This document shows, one piece after another, positions 10,641-24,614 of a stretch of 64,000 nt of DNA; positions within the stretch are counted from its first letter, which is position 1, and the number at the start of each line of letters is the position of its first letter. Source of the stretch: Climacium dendroides (taxonomy: Eukaryota; Streptophyta; Bryopsida; Hypnales; Climaciaceae); NCBI GenBank assembly GCA_950106755.1, contig OX467087.1, positions 20,774,047 to 20,838,046 of the forward strand. The letters run 5' to 3'. Under the pieces are notes generated by a model. The model was not told the origin of the DNA and made no database searches. It saw only the letters and a list, made by a program, of their open reading frames with translations. The position numbers and the translations under genes were made by a program.

Positions 10641-13600
10641 TTCTATATTTTAGATGGAGATTTATTCTATTTAGATACTTATGCTTTGTCCATTGTGCTT
10701 TCCAAGCAATGAATCTTTTGTATGTTTTTTACATAACCTAAACTTGCAAATGGCCAACAAAACCTAACTTTAAATACAACTTTAAATCAAATGGACAAAT
10801 TAACTAAGGCCATTGTGGTTTTTAGTACAAGAATTCATAGTGTGAATTTATCAAATTTTAGTGAAAGATTAGTTCATAGAATTTCAAAAAACATAAAATT
10901 CATGAAAATCTAACACTTCTAGTACGCAATTCAGACTTCATCCATCATTTTCTACTAACTATTCAATTCAAATTGATTTGGATTATTTTCTAAAAGCTAA
11001 GGATTACATCGACTATTTTAATCCTAAGTTTAGTCTTAAATAAGAAAATTCTAATTAGTTTCATCCATTCATCATTCAAAACTTCATCGTTTAATACCTT
11101 CTAGATTTTAAAGTATTTTTCAAAGTTTAATTTAATTTTGGGTCCTTTGATTTTCTTCTATGAACTTCAAAATCTAAATTCCTTCTTTGATTATCTTATA
11201 AATTTATAATTAATAATTTATCTTTCTCTAAGGCGTTGAATTATTTCTATTCATTTATTATTTTAAGACTTTTTAGCTTTAATTCTCAAAGATTTTGATT
11301 TTGCCTATCTAAATTGCTAAATTCTTTCATGTTTGGATTTTCCTAGTAAAAGTGATTGATGGATGAAGTTTGATTGCTAATTAATACTTTAAATTTTAAT
11401 CATTGATTACTATTAATCTATAATACAAAATTAAAATTAAACTTTACTTTCAAGGTCTGAGTTTTTTGTACTTTTTAAGTTCCAATTTTGTTCCTTTTGG
11501 ACGAGATTAACTAATTATTATCCAATTTATACCCTAATCTACAGCCGCATATATCTTACTTGTTTTAGACCTAATTTCTAAGTATTTTATGTTTTTGGAA
11601 ACTTATGGACCTATTTTATAAGTTTTTAAAACTAAACTTGAAAAAAATTTAACCTTAAAGGTCTAAATCTAACTTGAAGTTTGGCTAAAAATTGTAGTGA
11701 TTAATTAAGAAATTAAAAGAAATGTAGAGGATACATAGTACTTACGTTAGACAGAACCTCATCTATGAGGTGGTCGAAAATGTCTTTGATTCCATTTTTG
11801 GTTGTCATTTTTGTCTCTTCTTGAATTTTTGCTCACCGCTTAATTTTTATAAAAAATTTGTACAAGTTTTTGGATTTCCAAACTAACTTCTACTTCTGTT
11901 TAAGTTCCCATCTTTCCTACTCCTCGTCTTCTTTTCTTTTTCCTTCTAATACTATTCTATTCTATTATTGTTATTCTATTAATTGACTTTGTAATTAATA
12001 GAATAATCAATAATTTTTAATTTAAAAAAAAATTCCCTTCTAATCCTTAAAATTCTTCTTCTTAAATCCGTATTCTCATTTTTTTGAGAATTTGGGCTTA
12101 CTAAAATTTGAACTAGACTTGCTTCACACACTAGCTTGCTTATGTACTTGACCCGTACTGCGTTTGCCACGAGGCAAGGCACTACCAATTGGTACCCTAT
12201 TTCCGTTGCTGGAACCTTGTTTATGCTCTTGGGGACCTCATTCCTGGTTTGAAGACTTGCTGTTTCCTTACTCTTTGTTGGTTGGTTGCCTATTTCAAAA
12301 TTTAGATATTGGCTTTTGGAATTTTCATCTTTTCTTGAATTCTGTACCTTTGGGGCTAATTAAGGGATTGTTAAACTTGGTATCTTAGAGGTGGAATTAA
12401 CTTTGGGCCACTAAATATTGGAACTAAACTTTGGTACCTAAAATCCATGTTTTGGAACAAAACTTTGAAAGTGAAATATGGAATTCAAGCTTAGATATAC
12501 TTGGTTATCTTTGAAGATTTCAAACGTTTTGTGTTCTATAATAATGGGGTTCAAAGCTTCACCGTCTCGAGGGTGTTGAAAATATTTCTAAAAGAACTAA
12601 GACTCTAAGGATTAAAGTTTTTCCACCATTTTAATACAAAATCTAGATACTTTATATTCAAAGGAAGTTTAAAGCCTTTCCACTTAAGGAATTTTGCAAG
12701 AGAGCAATACTTTCTATACCTTGAAAAACAAAGCTTTGTTGTCTAGGGAAGTTCTTGCTAAAATGACACTAAACTTTTTCTAAACTTGGAAAGCTAAAGC
12801 TTTGTTGTCTATGAGAGAAGTAAGATCTGTAGGCTAGTTTAGACAAGAACTTGTAGTACAAAATGCGTAGTGTACACCAATTAGTTTAAAGAAGTTAGTA
12901 TGTGATACAACACAAACTAGGTAAGTAGTGTTAGTACAACCAAATTAATTAAACTCAAATTACAAAACACTAAGGGGCCCCTTAAGCAGCATTACCAAAG
13001 AACAAAAGAGGAGATCTCTAGAACTAGTACAACATGTCAAATAAACTTAAAAACAAAACAACAAGGTAGTATAAAACAACGTATAACAAGCACATACAAT
13101 AGAAAACTTTGAAGAGCCCCCAATTCACTTCAAATCTTTTTTGAAAAACAACAATGAGTACAAAAGCTCTTAAAAAACAATTGGTTGGTGATTCATCTCA
13201 AAAATGGCTAAAATCCAAATAAATAGATCCAACGGATTCCAAAAAAAACAAAGGGTGGTTTGAGAGGGTAATGAATTTCCTTCAGTAATTTTTCAATGGG
13301 CTCCACTCTCATTTTCCTACAAGTAAATTTATTGAGTAGGATTTTCATCCTAATCCTTTATTTTCCTATTTTCTAAACTAGTCCTAAAAGCTAACTTTTG
13401 GAGAAAGACTCCAAATCATAAATGAATTGTGCCATTGGTTTCAAAAGCCCATTTTTAATCCAAATGAAATCCTTTGCAAAAAACTCAATAAAACCTAGTG
13501 CCAACTTAAAACTGAAATGGGATAAAAATCCAACTTTTAGAGTTCACTTTTTTTGAGAAAAATTATTAACTTAGGTTCTTTAGTAGGTACAAAGTAGTAG

Positions 13601-14529
13601 GTACAAAGGGGTAAGAGAAGATTCTGCTTTGACCTCATTTTGACTTTGTATGCCCCTAGAACACCAGTCAATTCCACAAATTTCCTTCAATTTTGCGAAT
13701 TTGAAAAATATTTTTAGTTTAGATACCTCTAGATGTTGGAATGTCATGAATTTTTTTTGAGAGTGTTATTAGTATAAAAGAAGCTATATTATTTCTTAGT
13801 GAGATTTTATTACAACTTAGATAGATTTAAGGAATTTTCCATTATGATTTCTGGTGGTTGACCATCCCAAAGACAATCTTCTGCTAATCAAAAAATTATA
13901 GAACTTTTAATGGCACCTCTCATGAAATTCCACAAAAGCTGTACAAGATCATATTTTTACTTTGCACATTTGAGGAAAGAAAATCAAATCTCGCTACCTC
14001 CTTTAAATATCAATGAACATAGAATCTTTCACACGAAATAAAATCTCGACAAACTGATTTTGTCATTGGACTCTTGGTGTGATTTCAATTTTAAAACACC
14101 ATATTCCAATTGTAGATGCCCTCAACTAGTCTATCGTGAGTTTGTCATATATGTAGGCTAACAATTGGGGTTCTAACTATTTCACAAAATTGGATGGAAA
14201 ATTAAAACCTCTCTCTGGGAATCAATTTAGGATTTTTACATGGGTTACCTTAGACCAATTTAGCCATGATTTGTCACACGCACAACAAGTTTAGGCAATT
14301 TGGGCAATTTCCACTTAATATCCATACTTTATACAATTTTTGGGTTCCTACCCTATTTACATGCCAATTTTGGGCTTACTTTGAAAAAAACACTCTAGTT
14401 AAAACCAAATACTATCTTGACAAGTGACATACCTATTTTGGTTTTACACTGTTTTTTGAACTTTTTGTATATATAACTTGACTTAATTTTGAATTAAAAA
14501 AAATTAGGAGTCCCAATGATGAATTGGGT
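10641..14529. other. Long AT-rich intergenic region
   Basis: No gene, RNA or intact element is visible. The palindrome TAAGGGGCCCCTTA (12971-12984) stands out from the base composition but has no partner elements. Reading frames around 11979-12388 are short and unlike any family I know. Confidence 0.45.
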
Positions 14530-14767
14530 GCTTACAATGGTGTATGGACATGTGATGTGAAAGTTATGATTTTTTCAAAATAAAAGATAATTAAATTCAT
14601 TTTTTAATTTATTAAAACTTTGAGATTTAACAATTTTTACAATATAGGTCCAAACTCCATGAAACAAGTTTTATGCACCCCTCCTCAAGAATGATTAAGA
14701 ATGCCACTAGAGGACCTATAGTTTGTTAGATCTCAATATATTAAACAAAACAAAACTAACTAACTAA
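14530..14767. repeat. Dispersed repeat family D, copy 2 (3' part)
   Basis: Matches 40418-40660: GTGAAAGTTATGATTTTT, AGGTCCAAACTCCATGAAAC / AGGTCCAAAAAACATGAAAC, CACCCCTCCTCA, GCCACTAGAGGACCT / GCCACTAGACACCT, and TTGTTAGATCT / TTCTTAGATCT, ending near an AAACAAAACAAA run. Confidence 0.65.
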
Positions 14768-15440
14768 CTCCTAAAGGCCCGTGGCTATGTTTTCACCAAA
14801 ATGCTCCAAAAGTACAATTTCTAGTACATGTAACAATTTTTTTTAAAATTTGAATACATGTAACTAGATGATTTTGTAGTACGCTCGTTTGAGAAGATGT
14901 GGAAAAAATTTCAGAAATTTCCACCATTTAGATTGTAAGATATTAGCATTTGAAGTGACAAAACAATTTTTTTTGCCTTGCAAAAAAATGGGCAGTTGCA
15001 CTTTACAAGATCACATTTGCATGAAAAATGTCTAAAATGGTAGTGCTTGTTTGAATTCATTTTTCAAGTCAAGTTGGTTACATGCTTGAAATTTTGAAAT
15101 CATTTGGAATTGTACAACATGTAGGAAAAAAAATAGTAAGTAGAAAGAAGTAGAGAATGATTTCAAAAATCAAATTGTTAATAATTTATTTATGGAATTG
15201 AAAAATGCCAATGCCAATGGTTGAAATGTTGTAATAAACAATCTACATCTTTTTTTTTAAATTGTAAAAATTGAGTGAAATAAGGGATTTCAAAACTGAT
15301 TTTAGAGTAGAGAACCCATAATTGTTTGCAAACTAAAACTCCTCATAACTTTTGACTCATTGATCAAAATGTAATGGTTTAAAGCTTTCCATATACATAT
15401 AACTCTAGAAAATCAGTTTTAAATTTTTTTTTTTGAACTA
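14768..15440. mobile_element. TTAA element, family A copy on the opposite strand
   Basis: Starting from CTCCTAAAGGCCCGTGGCTA, this follows the reverse complement of 6090-7020. Matches include AAAATTTCAGAAATTTCCAC, AGATTGTAAGATATTAGCAT and the poly-T block after it. The far end is lost in the foldback that follows. Confidence 0.55.
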
Positions 15441-15660
15441 AAAGAATTTGGAAAATCATGATAAATTTTACTTTAAAAATTCATTTGTGATTTTGAGCCT
15501 CCAAATAAAGTTATGAACAAATTCAAAGAGGATGCTTGAAAATGTCAAAGAAAATGTCCCTTCCAACCCCTCTCTAAAATTTGTTCATAACTTTTGATTG
15601 GAGGCTCAAAATCTCAAACGGATTTTTGGAGATGAAATTTATTTTGATTTTTCACATTAA
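15441..15660. repeat. Large inverted repeat, arms about 90 bp
   Basis: The left arm (about 15441-15530) and right arm (about 15571-15660) are complementary with good match, best around ATTTTGAGCCTCCAA and AAGTTATGAACAAATT. The loop is about 40 bases. This would form a stable hairpin. No coding sequence. Confidence 0.75.
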
Positions 15661-16639
15661 TTTAATTGAAATATTATTGAATTTTTTTTATTCTACTATG
15701 ATTAAATCTGGTCTGAAATTCTACTTTGAATACATTTCCTTTTTTTGACTTTATTATGAGTGGTTGAGCTCTTACTAATCCTAACCGTTTAAATATCCCA
15801 TATGGAATGTTTTACCTCCTACCACCCCACTTGTATAAAGATCTTGTCTTCTTACTATATTTTATAGGGAATATTTGACTTCCAAGGCTACAAAGGATAG
15901 ATGCTAAATATTTTTTGCTTTCAATTTTTTGTTGAATATTTGAAGTTATATTTTAATGTAACCAAGCCTATTTTTCTATTTTAATTAAATGTTTGGCATC
16001 ACTGTTTAGAAGTTTCTATCTAGATGTGGTATCCACTAGTCTCTTGTGTACTGCCACCTGTCCCTATAGCTATTGATGGGTGTGAAATATTCTACATCAT
16101 TCACTTGGAAGAAAGGCAGTCCAACTATAGGCTAAGTTAGAAATAACTACTTCAGACAGCCCTTCATGTTGGCTTTATAGGGTGTCCTATTGTGGACAAC
16201 AATTGGATGCATTGTTCATTGAAAAAGATTTTTTGTTTATACCTTGTCATCCACTCATCTCTCATCCCTCCTTGCTTAGGAAGAAGTGCCAAATCTAATT
16301 GTAATAGGTGAGTCTATGAGACTGGAATGGATCTAAATGAAAATCCACATTTACATTGAATAAAATATTTATTTTTGGATCAAAAATTTGATTTTTCTTG
16401 CATTCTTCCTCATCCTAATGTTTGCATACATTGAACTCAATTTCTCAACTAATTTTCCATATCCTACAAATTGAAATGCTTAAGTTATCATAAATAGATA
16501 TTTCTACCATGTTATGTAGTGGTGAAAGACTCTACATTGAACAACTAGAAAAAAAATTGAGAAAAAAAGATGCTAAATCCAAGGATTACTAAAGATGCCT
16601 TTTTAGTTTATTTGACAATGTCTACCTCCTTTGCTCTTG
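15661..16639. other. AT-rich intergenic stretch
   Basis: No gene or defined element is seen. Confidence 0.5.
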
Positions 16640-17141
16640 ATCAAAATGTTAACATTTAAAATGGTGTTTTTTGAATTTGAGATTGACTAATGAAATAAGG
16701 TTATGAAGCTTAATTTCTACTCCAGTTTGAAAATTTGAAAATTCCTAAAATTGTATATTTTATACCCATTTGAAGTTTAAGCCTATTATCATGTTCTATC
16801 AAGTTTTTGAGTATGGTATGGAAATTCGTTTACCCTACAACGTTTAACTCCCTAATATACACCAATGGAGAAATTTTCATCTTTTTTCATTTTTAGATAT
16901 CTCATATCTCATATCTAGTAATGGTTTGGATTTGATGTCTCAGAATCTAATAATTACAAATCTCCACAAAAAAAATCTGAAATTTTTATGGTGTATAGAA
17001 GACATCTCCGTTAATCTCTAAGGGATAAAAATAAAAAATTTAAAATAAATCCTTTGATTTGCAATAGCAAAATGAAGCATCCACAATAAAGGATTTTGAT
17101 GTTTGACCACATAGTCACAAGCTCCAGTGTTTTAGGGTTAA
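16640..17141. mobile_element. TTAA element, family B copy 2
   Basis: Aligns with 18735-19199: ATGAAGCTTAATTTCTACTC, GTATGGAAATTCGTTTACCC / GCACGGAAATTGAGTTCACA, AGTGTTTTAGGGTTAA at the right end. The right TTAA lies at 17138-17141. The left limit is uncertain and the true start is probably further left. No coding capacity. Confidence 0.55.
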
Positions 17142-18216
17142 GTACTAAAGATTTTGATATTAGCAAAATATCATACGTAAGGGTCAATCAGATTCGATAG
17201 AAAGGTGCTGAAATGGAATTTCCACATCAAATTTTGACAAGCCCACATTACCTTGCACCAACTGCTAGTAATTTATATTGAATTTGACCTTCACATAGGA
17301 TATATTATCTCTACAACCATTTTTTTCTTAAGACATCTTTGACAATTTGTAACTTAGTTTGTAGACAACATGAATCGAGAATTTTGTTCCTTTGGAATTC
17401 TTTCCAAGAGTTCCTTTCAAAATTGCTTCCGAATTCATTGACTGTTCGGCTTCCGAAAATTCATGTTTTCTATGCTCTCTTGATTTCAGTGTCCTTGTGA
17501 GTTTTTCAGGGGCAAAATATTCTTCAATAGAAAGAACTTCTCAAAGTATCTTCTTCGTGTTAGAATAAAAAAAACAAAAATCCTTCAGTTATTCAATGAC
17601 AACGTAATAGTAATTAAAAATCTGAAGAAACTTTAACTTCATGAAGCTCATGATCCAAGGCACACTTCCCAATTTCAAGTTTTCAAACCTCTTCCTTTTG
17701 CACGGCATCTCTGAAATCTCACTAAGGTAGTATGGCCTTAAAGCGACCATTTACCGGGTGGTCACCCTTTTTCAAAGGTTTCCATGAATAGAAATATTTT
17801 TGGATCATTTTTTAGAGAAAGAAAAATGGATGCGGAACATCACACAAGTGGTTTTGTATTTTTTGAATCATTTTTGAATTACTTATGAATTTTAAAAAAA
17901 AACTGTTGTAGGCACCTATTTGTGATCCTAGGTCTTCCAAAATCCGACCACTTGCAACTTCTAAAGTGATTTGAGTAAATGAAGGCCAACAATTGGCTCT
18001 TGCAATAAATAATGCTTTTATCTCAATTCTCTCAATGGTTTGAGAGATCTATTTAAGGACCACCTACTATCCATTTCAGAACTTGATATAGGGGTGATTT
18101 GAAGAGGCTGCTCGCTTTTAGAGCAGACTACCTTAGTCTCTTAGTCTTATTCTACCCCATTTCAACCTCTATGGGTATATTCCCACCATGTGTGAAAAAA
18201 AGTTTGACTAAAAACT
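17142..18216. other. AT-rich intergenic stretch
   Basis: No gene or clear element. One GC-balanced patch (17640-17790) shows no coding pattern. Confidence 0.45.
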
Positions 18217-18360
18217 TTAATCCTTAAAGGATGTGGCCACCTATGACCAAGGTAGTCACCAAAATTACTTTGATTATTTGGCCAACAAGTGCATTCTTTT
18301 ATTTTTAAATTGAAGTCCTCCATTAACCACTTTTCAGCCTCAACGTCCTTCAAGGGTTAT
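18217..18360. mobile_element. Short TTAA-type MITE (144 bp)
   Basis: The left end is TTAATCCTTAAAGGATGTGG and the right end GTCCTTCAAGGGTTAT, which reversed gives ATAACCCTTGAAGGAC. The ends are imperfect inverted repeats of the same TTAACCC(Y)TAAAGGAT type. It abuts the next TTAA element at 18361. Confidence 0.55.
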
Positions 18361-19199
18361 TTAACCTTGTAAGGATGGGGTTCACCTTTACTCTTTTAGG
18401 GCTATGTTTCGTTGGGAACCACTTTAAAATAGTTGGTCTTAGTGCAAAGAGCTAAGATGAAAAAAAATTGCTTTTCTTCTTTTTAATTGACTCTACTATA
18501 ATCCTCATTAACCTAGAAACAAAGATGAGGCCATTTTGTGGCATTTGGATGACTTTGACTTCTATTTCTTTCATATTGACCTTTCATGTTGAGTTACAAA
18601 GAGTGTCCAATTGAGTTTGTTGTCTTTCTAGTATTTGTTTTCATGTAATTGAGAAGTTAATAAAAAAACAAATCACCAAATATGGTTGCTTTAGTGTATT
18701 TTGGGAAGTTGTTTCTACTTGCTCTAAATCTGAAATTTCTCCACAAAAATGATATTTTTTGAGTTTTAGCCCAACTAACAAAATGAAGGTCACTTGGTCT
18801 AGTTTCTACTCCAATTGGAATTTTGAATTTTTTTTAATATTGAATATTTTATTGCAATTTGAACTTTGGATGTATTTTCAATGTCTCCTATATTCTAATT
18901 ATAGAATGGCACGGAAATTGAGTTCACACCATGATATTCATCTCTATAATATATACACGTGGTGAAATTTTCAGATTTTTTGAAATAATTTTTTGTTTGA
19001 TGTGGTATTTCTTCATTTTATCTTCTAAAATTCTCAAAAAAATTTAAATCTTTGGCAAAGTGAAGAAGACATGTTATTTCATCTATGAAAAATAAATATA
19101 AATTTTTTTGTGCATATGTAGTTGCAAAATGGCAACAAACTGAGCGATGGGCAGTGAGGTTTGAAATCAATGGTCATATGTCCATCATTTAGGGGTTAA
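18361..19199. mobile_element. TTAA element, family B copy 3 (839 bp)
   Basis: The left end is TTAACCTTGTAAGGATGGGG and the right end CCATCATTTAGGGGTTAA (19182-19199). The termini agree as degenerate inverted repeats and TTAA is on both sides. The interior matches the family B copies at 8916 and 16640. Non-coding. Confidence 0.6.
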
Positions 19200-20640
19200 A
19201 CGTTGTGAAAATGTTTGGAAAAATTTCAAAAAATTTGACCAAGTAGATTGCAAGATATTAGGGTTCCAAGCAAAAAGAATGATTTTTTGGGTTCCCATAG
19301 CTAGGTTTTCAAAGTTTGAAGTTTAAATCTTTACAATTGAAAATTGTGTTGAAAATTTTGAAAATAAAACTTTTAAAAAAACTTTTTTTATTAAAAAATT
19401 ATTAAGTAGAAGTAGATACAAGATGGTGGTATTTATAACATGGAATTGAAACATGTCAATCTTAATGTGTTGATTGTTGAAGCAAGTAATCTACTCCTAA
19501 GGATCTTTTGTTGTCTTGAAAATTGTAAAATTTGAGTTGAAAATCAAATTCTATAAATTATAATTTCAAGAAGATATCCTAGTTGCTAGCAAAACAAGAC
19601 TCATCATATCTTCTACATCACAAATCTAAATCAAAAGAATTAAATCTTTCCATATAGAGATAGATTGACACTATGACTATTAAGGAAAAGAATTATTTTA
19701 CATTTTGAATTTGGGAGGATGATGATGGTGCTTGTGTATTTTGTACTTAATTATGAAGGCATTGTTTTAATTGAAAAAAAATGAGTATTTTTATTGAAAG
19801 GTAGTACACTACATCACCTTACCTTCAAATTTTAAAGAAATTCATGATTTCAAATTCAAATTCAAATAAACTACCTAGAATCCTAAAAAATTCATTATAG
19901 GACTTTGGTGCATTTTGGAATTAAGAACATAGAATATAATTCATGTGAGGATAAATATTCCTCCCCAAATTGAAAGTTGGTTCACATGAAAGAAGGGAGT
20001 TAATAAAACTTTTAAGAGGTGAACAAAGAACAAAAAGACCCCACCCAAAAGATTGGAGGGCATTTTTCAATAGAAATTGTCAAAAACTGCCAATTTTTGG
20101 TACTTTGAATAAAGTTGAAAATTGAAACATTTTCTTGAATCCTACTTGTATAAAAATGTAGCAAACCATTATGTCAATGTTCATGATAAATTTCAGGCCA
20201 TTTGACCACATGGATTGCAAGATCATAACATTTGAAGTTTGAAAAAAATTGACTTTGTCAGATAGGGTCAATAGGCTTTAGGCCCTCATGGATTGAATTT
20301 TTTTTCTCTATTCAATGACATGAGGATTTACACCACTCATAAGTATGTCATATTAGATACATTCATGAAAATTTTTAGAAGCAAATAAGGTGTCTACTTT
20401 ACTGCAAATCACCTTGCAATATAAAGAGGTCATCTAATCCAACAACATGCTAGCCATATTTTGATTATGTGGTTTGTGCATTGGTTAATTTGTATTTTTG
20501 GAATCCAAACTATAAAAACATAGAGCCAAGCATTTTGAATATGAGGAAAGAAATTCAAAAATAATCTTTGACTACATAAATTGCAAGATTATAGTGTTTG
20601 AAGTTTGAAGAAAATATTTTTATTTCAATACTGCACTACA
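19200..20640. mobile_element. Fragments of family A elements (opposite strand)
   Basis: Three fragments carry the family A signature in the same orientation: 19205-19700 (TTTGACCAAGTAGATTGCAA, then blocks matching 15100-15420), about 20185-20285 (TTTGACCACATGGATTGCAA), and about 20545-20640 (TTTGACTACATAAATTGCAA). Their ends are not preserved. Confidence 0.5.
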
Positions 20641-23600
20641 TAGTTAACAAAGTTTGACTTCTCTTGTTAAAATGAGTGTGATTTTTGAGCTAAAATTAGT
20701 TTTTTTTGACAATTATGTACTATATCATATTTTTTACATACACGCCAAACTCAATAAAAGTGAAGATTTTTTTTCTTTGGTGCAAACAATTCAAATAGGT
20801 TCGAAATCTTAACCTCAAGTGTTTCACACTTTGCTCTATACAGTGAATGGACCTTGAAAAGCAGTACTAATTGTCATCAAATGGTGTGGGTGAAAACTCA
20901 GGGAGCAAACTCATGATCAACAATCCATTTGAAAAATGATTAACGTAAACCAGCCTATTGTGGTCAGAACTTAGGTTGCCTTACCCTGTCGAGTTACCCC
21001 ATGATTCATGAGTGACTCACTGCGTCCACGTGGAGGCAACTTCGTCTCTCTCAATAGATCTTTATATTAGGGTTTTGTTGGTTTAGCGCTCATATTGTAC
21101 TGCTAATTAATTTTCAGCAACTTCAAAAATGTTTATTGTATTAAATATTGATGAAAATCACCACAATAAAAGTAAATATTTATATAGTGTGAAATGTCAA
21201 GCAATTCGTGTGGGGCAACCTAATTGCACCATTTGGTGTAGATCATTCCATCACCAACAAAATTTGACTCCATGATGCTCATGTCATTCACCCAAAGCAA
21301 TTATGAATATTTTCTAAAAAGGAAGGACTAAAAAGTCATTTTTGACATTGAATTCCCTTCGAAAAGTTGAAGCCTCCTAATGAGGTCACTAACCAATCTA
21401 TGACTGTCATTTCTTACGTGCATTAAGGCCCAAATTTCACATAATGAAAAAAAAGCACTTCCTAGTTGACCACAATGGATCATCTGACTACAATGGGTTG
21501 CTTTACCTTAAGGTAAAATGAATTAATTGTAGATACAAATAGTAGCAAGCCCATTATGAACAAAAATATATATATGTGGTGTACATTTCAAAACTTGGAT
21601 GTATACCACCATTCCAATTTTGTCGAATGGGCACACTTACCTTACTACTCATATAATTGAAAACATTTCAAATGTAATAGTCATTTTCCAAATTTTTGAA
21701 TGGTAATACAATTCTGAGATCAGAAGGTTTGACAACGGTCAAATGAGAGTTGACCAGTCTTGGTGGAGTGGTAATTATGGTAACAGGTCCACAAATTGGT
21801 CACCCAAGAGGTGAAACTGAATTTTGGGGAGGTGAAGCTTCTTCAAATCATTTTCAAGTAGGGTTTTCTTGAAAGGCAAGTGAAATTGGCATCTAACTCA
21901 AGTTGTTTCATATTTTTTGGAGCTTTGTGAAATTAGTTAAAAAATTTTGAAGTTGAAATGGCCCACCTCCTAAATTTTGAAGTTTAAAATCGCCCACCTC
22001 CTAAAATGTACATTTTTTGTACATTGCTGACAACTAAGGAAAAGCAACATGTACACATGGTATACATTTTGAGGATGTGTGCGGTTTTACACCTTGTGTG
22101 ATTTTAAAGCGTATTACCTTAATAAGGAGGTAAGGTATGTTCCAAGGGAGAAATTTGTACATTCTCTAGTAGACAAGAAAAGAAAGAGTTGCAATCATAG
22201 ATCTCTTTTATAAATTAAAATTCCAAGCTTGGAATCTTGAACAGATATAGATAGGTGTCACAATTAGGAGAGTGTCTATTGTAGGTGCACATACCTTAGC
22301 AATGTGAAATAAGCAATAGAAGATGCAAAAATATCAAGTCCCAAACCAAGGTCTTCTTCCATTTATTTTGAACAGTGTATAAAAAAATCTTCACTAAAGT
22401 GATGAATCTATGTCTCCTACCCTTAGAGCATCTGTAATGAAAGCTTCGAAAATAATCCTTGTAATGGTAAGTGGCGGGGCATTCCACAAGGGGCACACAA
22501 TGCTAGTTTAGTTTTTTTTTTTACAAATTGACCCAATGTAAGGCCAACAATCCAAATGTCAAATGGACTTTTTGGCATTATAAAAAGAAAAAAAAAAGAA
22601 AAAATTTTACCTTAAAAAAATTTATGCAAACAAGAGAAGGTTGAATTTATTGGGACACATAACAATGTATAAAAGTATGACAATAATAAATTTTTATATT
22701 TTAAATCAAGCTACAAGCCTCTCATATATCGACACATTTTTGGGTTCATGAAGGATAATGATAGGCTTGGAAAGAAAGAGAGACCAATGCCGATTGCATT
22801 AGGGAGTGTTTTGGGGAGTTGACCCTTTACTATGCCATAACCATCTTGGAACCCGAGAGCATTGTAGATACTCTTATGCCTTTATGCACTCAATGTATTC
22901 TATAAATAGTGACTTCATCAATCACAAGTGATATTACGGAAAAACATATTAAAATTAAATTTGGAGTCCAACTCTTTTAGTTTTAACTATAAAATTCTTT
23001 AATGCTCTTTTAGTCTTGAGAGTAAAAATTTTTCATGCTCATTTAGTCTTAACTATAAAATTCATTTATATTAAGAGATAAAAAATTGTTATAAAATATT
23101 AGTTTCCACAGCTAAAATCTTCATCTATATTTATTTTTTTAATAAATCCAACCATAAGATCATTTAGTTAACTTATTAAAAGTGCATTTTCTAAAAATAA
23201 AAATAAAAAACCTTACGAATTGCAAGATCATGATTCTTGGATTTCAAAAAGAAGTATTCATTTGAATGGCTTGGAGGTGCACTCCCCCTTTTTTTGATGT
23301 TAGTGTGCGAACAAAACTTTGAACCCTATATACTTTTTGAATTTTAAATAAAATTAAATGAAAAAAATATGAATATATTTTCCTACTTTGAAAGTTTATG
23401 TTTTGAATTATTGATATTTTTATTTGTTAATAATAATTAGTTACAAATTTTTGAAGCAAAAAAATACATTGTAAAACTAAAAAAAACTTCACACCCCTAT
23501 ATTATATAAGAAAAAATTGTCTAAAAAATGAACAAAAAAATTCTAAAAATAATTATTTATTGAGAGCTCATTTTGAGTTGAATATTGATGCAATGGTCAT

Positions 23601-24330
23601 CTAAATGTGTTCTCTAAAAATATTTGAGTTAAAAAAACATGCAATTTTAGTGCATTTTTAACCTCTTTTAGAAATCATTCCATATTTTATTTGAATTTGC
23701 AATTTTGGGAATAAAATCCTATAGTTATTAGTAAACAATACTCAAAATTTGAAGCTAAAATTATAGTTTATTAGAAACCATTTGTTCACACATGGTTTGT
23801 TGTAGTAGAACTAAGTGCACCCCCTAGGTTGAATGGTCAGATTTCATCTTTCAAATTCTTTTATCACGGAATGTGTATATAAATTTTTAATCATATAGTC
23901 AAAACCTACAAAAATCATTGCACCTTCTAACTACTCCTCAACCACATGTATGAAAATTTCAAAGAATAATAATGAAAATTTCAATCTTAGCGAGTTGCCC
24001 AAAATTTCTATATTTTTGATGAGCCCTTTTAAATTCTTGTCTCTTATCATTATGCACTAAATGTGTTTCACAAATAGTGAATAAGTAAATTGACCAATTG
24101 CTATCTTTGATACAATAGAATGGATTGCTTAGAAAGTATTTGGAAAGTATTTTCATCCATTTTGGCCATGTATTAGACACTCACCATCTTATTCTTGCAT
24201 TTAACTCTTAATTTCTAAGACTTTAACATCTATTAGTAATAATAATAATCAAGAATTAGAAAATTTGAATTTATTACATATAAATGGTTATTGAGTATGG
24301 TCTAAACTATTTATCAAAAGGACATACTAT
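20641..24330. other. Long intergenic region, mostly AT-rich
   Basis: No gene is seen. Positions 21915-22075 hold a copy of the repeat also seen at 3225-3345. Two closely spaced CGCCCACCTCCTAAA / GGCCCACCTCCTAAA words there (around 21968-22013) form a short local duplication. The stretch at 20870-21060 is GC-richer but without a coding pattern. Confidence 0.45.
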
Positions 24331-24333
24331 TCA

Positions 24334-24500
24334 GTTCCAATTGTAGTTGTGGTGTTGTAGCATTTGTGGTTCCAATTGTAGTTGTGGTGTTGCAGCATTT
24401 GTGGTGTACAATGGTGTACATTGTAGTTGTAGTGTTGTAGCATTTGTAGTTCCAATTGTAGTTGTGGTGTTGTAGCATTTGTGGTGTACAATGTTGTTGT
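24334..24500. repeat. Tandem repeat, about 35 bp unit, four copies
   Basis: The unit runs GTTCCAATTGTAGTTGTGGT then GTTGTAGCATTTGTG. Copies start near 24334, 24369, 24420 (partial) and 24448. Confidence 0.85.
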
Positions 24501-24614
24501 ATACCAGCTAATTATCCACCTATACTAAATAATCATTTTGATGTAGCTATAAATTGGGAATGCATAACATTATTAACCAAAGCACGTAAGGGGTCTTGTT
24601 TGCTACCCTAGAAA

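Noticed and set aside
17011..17141. Independent 131 bp TTAA element
   Set aside because: TTAATCTCTAAGGGAT looks like a left end, but the whole segment aligns with the right part of family B elements, so it is more likely interior.
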